From Actinomycetes bacterium (GTDB lineage: Bacteria; Actinomycetota; Acidimicrobiia; Acidimicrobiales; Bog-793), in assembly GCA_021823365.1 (NCBI GenBank), contig JAKAOD010000081.1:1-9765 (forward strand): a DNA stretch of 9,765 nt, in the 5' to 3' direction. Positions 5,751 through 9,765 of the stretch are shown here, piece by piece. A program made the translations under genes and the position numbers. Position 1 is the first letter of the stretch. Every line of letters starts with the position of its first letter. The notes beneath the pieces were generated by a model. That model saw nothing but the letters and a program-made list of their open reading frames with translations, was not told the DNA's origin and made no database searches.

Positions 5751-7481
5751 CTAGCACGGATCGTCGCCCGCCATCGCCCCCACCGCGACCGGGAGGCACG
5801 GCGCCTGCGGCGCGAAGCCGGAGAACGGCCCGGCGGCGACGCCCGAAGCGCGGGCGGCGAGCTCGACGAGAACCGGCGAGCAGTAGCGGCCCTGGCAGCG
5901 GCCCATCCCGGCACGGGTGACCCGCTTCAGGGATCCCGCGGCGTCGAGGAACGGCGCCGCGGCCCTGCGCAGCTCGCCGAGGGTGACCTCCTCGCAGCGG
6001 CAGACCACCGTCTCCTCGTCCGCCAGCTTGTCGAGGAGGCGCGGCGCCCGGTACAGCCGCCAGAGCGCCTCCTGGAACCGGTCGTGTCGCCTCAGCGCCT
6101 GCTCCCGCCGACGACGGTCCGCGTCGCGGGCGCCGTCGCCCCGGTGGCCGGCGAAGGCCGCGGCGTCGAGGCCGGCGAGGTAGCCCATTGCCTGCGCGAC
6201 CTGGGCGCCGCGGACCGCGCCGCCGTCGCCGGCGACCCACACGCCGGGCACCGAGGTGCGCCCGCTCGCGGTGCGCTCGATAACGAGCGCACCGCTGGCG
6301 CGCTCGACGCCCGCCCGACAGCCGAGGCCGCGTGCGAGCTCGCTCGAGGGGACGAATCCGAGGCCCAGGCAGACGGCGTCGACCCCGAATCGCCGGGCGC
6401 GGGCGCGCTGGGGTCGCCCCTCGCTGTCGATCGGCGCGACGACCGCTTCCTCGACCGTGCGTGCGCCGCGGGCCTCGACCACGGTGGCGCCGGCGAGGAG
6501 CGGCACCCGGGCCCGCACCAAGGTGGCGAGGTAGCCGAGGCCCTGGCGCGCGTAGCGGGGCGCGGCGGCGCCCATCGCCACGAACGCGGCGAGGTTCTGC
6601 GGCCGCCAGAGGCGCCCGGCCTCGGCGACCGCGACGACGTCGACGCCCGCTTCCACGAGCTCGGCGGCGACTTGCAGGTTGAGCGGTCCGTTGCCGGCGA
6701 CGAGCACGCGCTCGCCCGGCGCGACGAGATAGCTGCGCAGCAGCGTCTGGGCGGCTCCGGTCGTCATCACGCCGGGCAGTGTCCACCCCGGAAAGGGTGC
6801 CGCCGCCTCAAAGGCGCCCGTCGCCAGCACGAGGGCGCGGGCACGCAGCACGTGGCGCTCGCCCGCCGAGGCGCCGAAGAGCTCGAAGGGCGACGTGTGC
6901 CCCCAGACCCGCACGCCGCCGAGAAAGCGCGCCCCGCTGGCAGCGAACTCCCCGATGAGCCGCCGGCCCGCCCGGTACTGCGCGTCGAGCGCGCCCTCGT
7001 CGACCGGCAGCGACGCCGCCGGCTGCTTGAAGTACTGGCCGCCCGGCGACGTCCGCTCGTCGACGACGAGCACGCGTGCGCCCGTCGCGGCCGCCGCACA
7101 GGCCGCGCTGAGCCCCGCCGGTCCCGCACCGATCACGAGCACGTCCGCGAGCTCGACGGACTCCGGCGCGGCGTCGAGCTCGCGCTCCTCGAGCTCGCGC
7201 GCCGCCGGGTTGCGCTGCAGCGCGTGGAGGTCGGTGACCTTCTCGAGGCAGGACAGCTTGCTGCCGCGACCGTCGAGCGTCACCGAGCACTCCCCGCAGA
7301 CACCCATGCCGCAGAAGACACCGCGCGCGCCGCCCGCTCGCGTCGTGCGGCACTCGTAGCGGCCCGCCGCGACGAGCGCCGCCGCCACACTCTCGCCGGC
7401 GCGCGCCGGGAGAGCCTCGCCGTCGTAATCGAGCGTCGCGTCGGGCTCGGCCGGCGCGATCCCATTCTTCGCCACGCGCAT
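5751..7481 (-). CDS. HcnA-HcnB-type fusion: [2Fe-2S] domain + FAD/NAD oxidoreductase + BFD-like iron-sulfur domain
   Basis: This 576-residue protein has three parts. Residues 15-85 form a plant-type [2Fe-2S] domain of the HcnA/Fer2_4 kind, with FCGMGVCGEC and cysteines 57, 62, 65 and 78. Residues 113-435 form a disulfide-reductase-like flavoprotein with FAD motif VLVIGAGPAG (114-123), GGQYFKQ (147-153), a second Rossmann motif RVLVAGNGPLN (258-268) and, near its end, VWVAGDGGAVRGA. A BFD-like [2Fe-2S] domain closes the chain, with cysteines 494, 496, 529 and 534. It should relay electrons in amino-acid or amine oxidation, as in hydrogen cyanide synthase HcnAB or sarcosine-oxidase-alpha-like proteins. 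The usual DAO-fold catalytic subunit is not beside it; instead it follows the two P-protein-like genes with an 8-base gap. ATG 7481 has AGGAAGG directly upstream, overlapping the previous stop. GTG 7475 is an alternative start. It is a paralogue of the partial protein at the window start. Confidence 0.9.
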   Translation of the reverse strand: MRVAKNGIAPAEPDATLDYDGEALPARAGESVAAALVAAGRYECRTTRAGGARGVFCGMGVCGECSVTLDGRGSKLSCLEKVTDLHALQRNPAARELEERELDAAPESVELADVLVIGAGPAGLSAACAAAATGARVLVVDERTSPGGQYFKQPAASLPVDEGALDAQYRAGRRLIGEFAASGARFLGGVRVWGHTSPFELFGASAGERHVLRARALVLATGAFEAAAPFPGWTLPGVMTTGAAQTLLRSYLVAPGERVLVAGNGPLNLQVAAELVEAGVDVVAVAEAGRLWRPQNLAAFVAMGAAAPRYARQGLGYLATLVRARVPLLAGATVVEARGARTVEEAVVAPIDSEGRPQRARARRFGVDAVCLGLGFVPSSELARGLGCRAGVERASGALVIERTASGRTSVPGVWVAGDGGAVRGAQVAQAMGYLAGLDAAAFAGHRGDGARDADRRRREQALRRHDRFQEALWRLYRAPRLLDKLADEETVVCRCEEVTLGELRRAAAPFLDAAGSLKRVTRAGMGRCQGRYCSPVLVELAARASGVAAGPFSGFAPQAPCLPVAVGAMAGDDPC

Positions 7482-7483
7482 CG

Positions 7484-7490
7484 CCTTCCT
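7484..7490 (-). promoter_or_regulatory. Ribosome binding site overlapping the upstream stop codon
   Basis: AGGAAGG sits just before ATG 7481, and its first A is the last base of the TGA that ends the GcvPB-like gene. This arrangement implies translational coupling of the flavoprotein to the P-protein subunits. The spacer is short for the ATG, which leaves GTG 7475 possible. Confidence 0.5.
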
Positions 7491-9028
7491 CAGGCGCCGT
7501 GCTTGCGCCGGTAGGCGCGCCACGTCGTCGCCCAGCGCTCGGGGTCGTCGAGCCCGGACGGGTCGATGCGGTGGCTCACCTGGTTGTGCGGCGCGCCGCG
7601 CACGATCTCGGGCGTCGTGTACGCCTCCTCGCAGACGTGCGCGAGCACGTCCAGCCACTCGTCGATGTCCTCCTTCGACCAGGTCTCCCCCGCTTCGGGG
7701 GTGAACGGCTCCGGAACGATCCAGGGCTCGTGGCTCAGCCAGAACGCGTCGATGCCGAAGTCCGTCATCCGGTTCTGCACGTCGAGCACGGTGACGCCCG
7801 TCTCGCGCGTGAGTGTCTCCAGGCTGTAGCGGGTCATCTCCATGCGGCGGGTGTCGAGGTCCGGATGCGAGCGCGTCACGCCGCGGATGCGACAGATGCG
7901 GGCGTCCATGTAGGCGTTCGCGAGCACCGAGAGGTCAGACGCCTCGGCGATCCCCTCGGCGCCCATCGCCCGCACCCACGCGTAGGCCTTGAACACCTGG
8001 GGGAGGTTCCCCAAGAACTCCCGCACCCGGCCGACGCCGTCGGGCTCCTGCAGGGCGAAGCGGCCCTCGTGCTCGACGACGAGCGGGCCGGGGAGAAAGG
8101 GCGCGAGATCCTCCGCGCAGCCGTACGCGCCGACGGCCGGACCACCGCCCCCCTTCGGCGCCCCGAAGGTCTTGTGGAGCATGAACATGCACGCGTCGAA
8201 GCCGAGCTCCCGGGCGCGGATCCTCCCCATCACCCCGTTGAAGTTCGCGTGGTCGTAAAAGCAGATGCCGCCGACCTCGTGCACCGCCTTCACCCACTCG
8301 GTGATGTGCGGGTTGTAGATGCCCATGTCGTCAGGGTTGTTCACCATGAGCGCCGCGGTGCGCTGCGACAGCGCCGCCTTCAGCGCCTCGAGCGAGGCGT
8401 AGCCATCCCGCTCGATCGGGAGCGTGACCACCGTGAATCCCGCCGCCGCCGCCGTCGCGGCGTTGCAGGGGTGCGCCTGGATCGTCGTCACGATCTCGTT
8501 GCGCTGTCCGAGCTCGCCGCGCGCCGCGTGGTAGGCGCGGGTGATGCATGCCTGCAGGTAGGCGGCGTCCGCGCCGCCGCCAGGCTGGAAGACGAAGCGG
8601 TCCATCCCCGACAGCTCGCGGAGCGCGAGGTCGAGGCGGTGGACCACCTCGAGCATCCCCTGCTGGGTCTCGGGGTGCTGGCGCGGGTGCACCTCGCGCA
8701 CCTCCGCGGTGCGCGAGAGCGCCTCGGACACCGCCGGGTTGTACTTCATCGTGCACGTCCCGAACAGGCTGACGCCCATCATGCCGAGCGTCTGCTGCGA
8801 GAGGCGCAGATAGTGGCGGTAGACCTCCCACTCGCTCAGCTCCGGGAGCGCCGGCGGCACCCTCCGGCGCGCCCTTTCGGGGACGAGCGCCGTCGCGTCG
8901 GGGACCTCGCGCCGGATCTCCTCCTCGACCGGCGGCAGGACGACGCCGCGCCGCCCGGGGCGCCCGAGCTCCATGATCGTCGGCTCGTCCCACGAGGCGG
9001 CGTGGTAGCGGCGCAAGGACCGCGTCAT
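7490..9028 (-). CDS. GcvPB-like subunit: PLP-dependent glycine decarboxylase (P-protein) family, divergent
   Basis: This 512-residue protein matches the C-terminal (beta) subunit of two-subunit glycine dehydrogenase. It has the N-terminal RHYLRLSQQ (71-79), FGTCTMKYNP (89-98), the helix beginning RAYHAARG (164-171), and the PLP-lysine motif HKTF with K286. In the glycine cleavage system this subunit decarboxylates glycine and loads the aminomethyl group onto lipoylated H-protein. Several motifs differ from the usual forms I remember: AHPCNAATA at 185-193 where AHGTNPASA is typical, YDHAN at 258-262 for YDGAN, and APKGGGGPAVG at 290-300 for the PHGGGGPG type. It is also somewhat longer than usual (about 480-490). 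The start overlaps the GcvPA-like stop as ATGA, and no gcvT, gcvH or lpd is nearby. The family assignment is firm, but the glycine cleavage role is uncertain, so I give no gene symbol. Confidence 0.85.
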   Translation of the reverse strand: MTRSLRRYHAASWDEPTIMELGRPGRRGVVLPPVEEEIRREVPDATALVPERARRRVPPALPELSEWEVYRHYLRLSQQTLGMMGVSLFGTCTMKYNPAVSEALSRTAEVREVHPRQHPETQQGMLEVVHRLDLALRELSGMDRFVFQPGGGADAAYLQACITRAYHAARGELGQRNEIVTTIQAHPCNAATAAAAGFTVVTLPIERDGYASLEALKAALSQRTAALMVNNPDDMGIYNPHITEWVKAVHEVGGICFYDHANFNGVMGRIRARELGFDACMFMLHKTFGAPKGGGGPAVGAYGCAEDLAPFLPGPLVVEHEGRFALQEPDGVGRVREFLGNLPQVFKAYAWVRAMGAEGIAEASDLSVLANAYMDARICRIRGVTRSHPDLDTRRMEMTRYSLETLTRETGVTVLDVQNRMTDFGIDAFWLSHEPWIVPEPFTPEAGETWSKEDIDEWLDVLAHVCEEAYTTPEIVRGAPHNQVSHRIDPSGLDDPERWATTWRAYRRKHGA

Positions 9029-9765
9029 CGGATCACCTCCCCGAGCTCCCGGGCGAGCCGGTCGATGTCGTCCTTGGTGTGCAGCTCGGTCACGCAGTAC
9101 AGCGCCGACTGCCCGAGCTCGGGGAAGTGCGCCGAGAGGTCGACCCCGCCGAAGATCCCCCGCTTGCGCAGCGCGGCGTCGATCTCGGCGACGCTCCGCC
9201 CGGTCTCGGTGAAGTCGACGACGAACTCCTTGAAGAAGCCCTCGCCGAAGCGCACCGCCACGCCCGGGAGCTCGCCGAGGCGCGCCGCGGCGTAGGTGCC
9301 GCGACGCACGATGGCCTCACCCACCTCGGCGAAGCCGGCCGGCCCCATCAGCGCCATGTAGGCCGCGTTCACGACCGCCCACATGTAGACCGAGTTCCCC
9401 GTCCAGTCGTTGCCCTGCTCGCGCGCGCCGTACGAGGTCTGGGCGAACAGCGCGATGCCGAAGCCCCGCTCGCCCGGCTCGATCGTGTCGCACACGCTCA
9501 CCTGCAGCGTCGGGTATTCCCGCGCGTAGCGCTCCTCGTCCCGGCTGGCGATGAAGCCGCCGACGCCGCCACCGGCGTTCATGTGCACGCCGAGTGTCTG
9601 GATCGTGCCGACGGCGATCCCGGCACCGAGTTCGCCCGGCGGGGCGAGCACCCCGAGCGAGATCGGGTCGACGCCGACGACGAGCTCGGCGCCGACACGC
9701 GCCGCCATCTCCGCGACCTCGCCGATGCCGTCCTCGATCACCCCGAAGAAGTTCGGGTTCTCGAC
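9025..9765 (-). CDS. GcvPA-like subunit: glycine decarboxylase (P-protein) family N-terminal subunit, partial
   Basis: The frame is open through the window end and yields 246 C-terminal residues; about 200 N-terminal residues of a usual 440-450 residue GcvPA are outside. Recognisable segments are NPNFFGVIED (3-12), VDPISLGVLAPPGELGA (32-48), FGEGFFKEFVVDF, GIFGGVDLSAHFPELG and ALYCVTELHTKDDIDRLA. All match the small-domain end of the P-protein alpha subunit, which pairs with GcvPB to form the active enzyme. Two conserved regions look different from glycine-cleavage homologues. GTIQTLGVHMNAGGG (53-67) stands where a GEGQPLG...SFGGP form is usual, and AREQGNDWTGN (114-124) stands where REKATSNICTNQ is usual. 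It overlaps the next gene by 4 bases (ATGA). The changes parallel those in the partner subunit, suggesting the pair diverged together. Confidence 0.85.
   Translation of the reverse strand, partial: VENPNFFGVIEDGIGEVAEMAARVGAELVVGVDPISLGVLAPPGELGAGIAVGTIQTLGVHMNAGGGVGGFIASRDEERYAREYPTLQVSVCDTIEPGERGFGIALFAQTSYGAREQGNDWTGNSVYMWAVVNAAYMALMGPAGFAEVGEAIVRRGTYAAARLGELPGVAVRFGEGFFKEFVVDFTETGRSVAEIDAALRKRGIFGGVDLSAHFPELGQSALYCVTELHTKDDIDRLARELGEVIR
9033..9040 (-). promoter_or_regulatory. Strong Shine-Dalgarno site inside the GcvPA-like gene
   Basis: GGAGGTGA, an almost perfect match to the 16S 3' end, lies within the last codons of the GcvPA-like gene. GGAGG is 7 bases before ATG 9028 of the GcvPB-like gene, which fixes that start and fits stoichiometric production of the two subunits. 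Confidence 0.75.

Noticed and set aside
5751..7481. Hydrogen cyanide synthase (hcnABC)
   Set aside because: HcnA-HcnB-like domains are fused and no HcnC-like subunit follows on this strand. The same architecture occurs in many amine and imino-acid dehydrogenases, so cyanide production is not supported.
6084..9295. Long plus-strand open frames across the minus-strand genes
   Set aside because: Their translations are Arg/Ala/Gly-rich without recognisable motifs, and they mirror genes with clear domains. High GC content removes stop codons from the opposite frames.
7490..9765. Calling the pair plain gcvPA/gcvPB of the housekeeping glycine cleavage system
   Set aside because: Active-site motifs differ in both subunits and no gcvT, gcvH or lpd is adjacent. 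The family call is kept but the symbol withheld.

Overview
The window is a gene-dense, very GC-rich stretch of a bacterial chromosome, made of two converging operons that look catabolic. Third codon positions are almost all G or C, GTG and TTG serve as starts, Shine-Dalgarno sites are clear, and gaps between genes are 52 bases or less. Together with a two-subunit (GcvPA/GcvPB-type) P-protein and IclR regulators of the PcaR/PcaU kind, this fits a high-GC Gram-positive such as a deep-branching actinobacterium (Thermoleophilia-like). A high-GC Chloroflexota or Deinococcota genome cannot be excluded. No RNA gene, transposon, phage gene or CRISPR array was seen, and no stretch over 300 bases lacks a gene.

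Plus strand (1-5714): the 3' part of an HcnB/SoxA-type flavoprotein with a C-terminal BFD-like iron-sulfur domain; a D-amino-acid-oxidase (DAO) fold FAD subunit overlapping it by 8 bases; a DapA-superfamily Schiff-base lyase or aldolase; a two-domain VOC (glyoxalase-fold) protein; and two tandem, clearly paralogous IclR regulators. The first two genes form the core of a multi-subunit amine/imino-acid dehydrogenase, as in D-hydroxyproline dehydrogenase, opine oxidase or HcnBC. The lyase and VOC protein would then process the imine or keto-acid product. I cannot name the substrate.

Minus strand (9765 down to 5751): an operon of GcvPA-like and GcvPB-like subunits of a PLP-dependent glycine decarboxylase family enzyme (joined by an ATGA overlap), followed 8 bases later by a complete HcnA-HcnB fusion, that is a [2Fe-2S] domain, an FAD/NAD-type flavoprotein and a BFD iron-sulfur domain. 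No gcvT, gcvH or lpd is seen here. Both P-protein subunits depart from the usual glycine-cleavage motifs around the active site. This operon is the most interesting part: it may be a P-protein paralogue that works with an iron-sulfur flavoprotein rather than with lipoylated H-protein.

The two operons end 36 bases apart (5715-5750). Each carries a BFD-type flavoprotein, so they may serve one pathway for an N-substituted or cyclic amino acid that yields glycine or a related small amino acid, under control of the paired IclR proteins. That link is inference.
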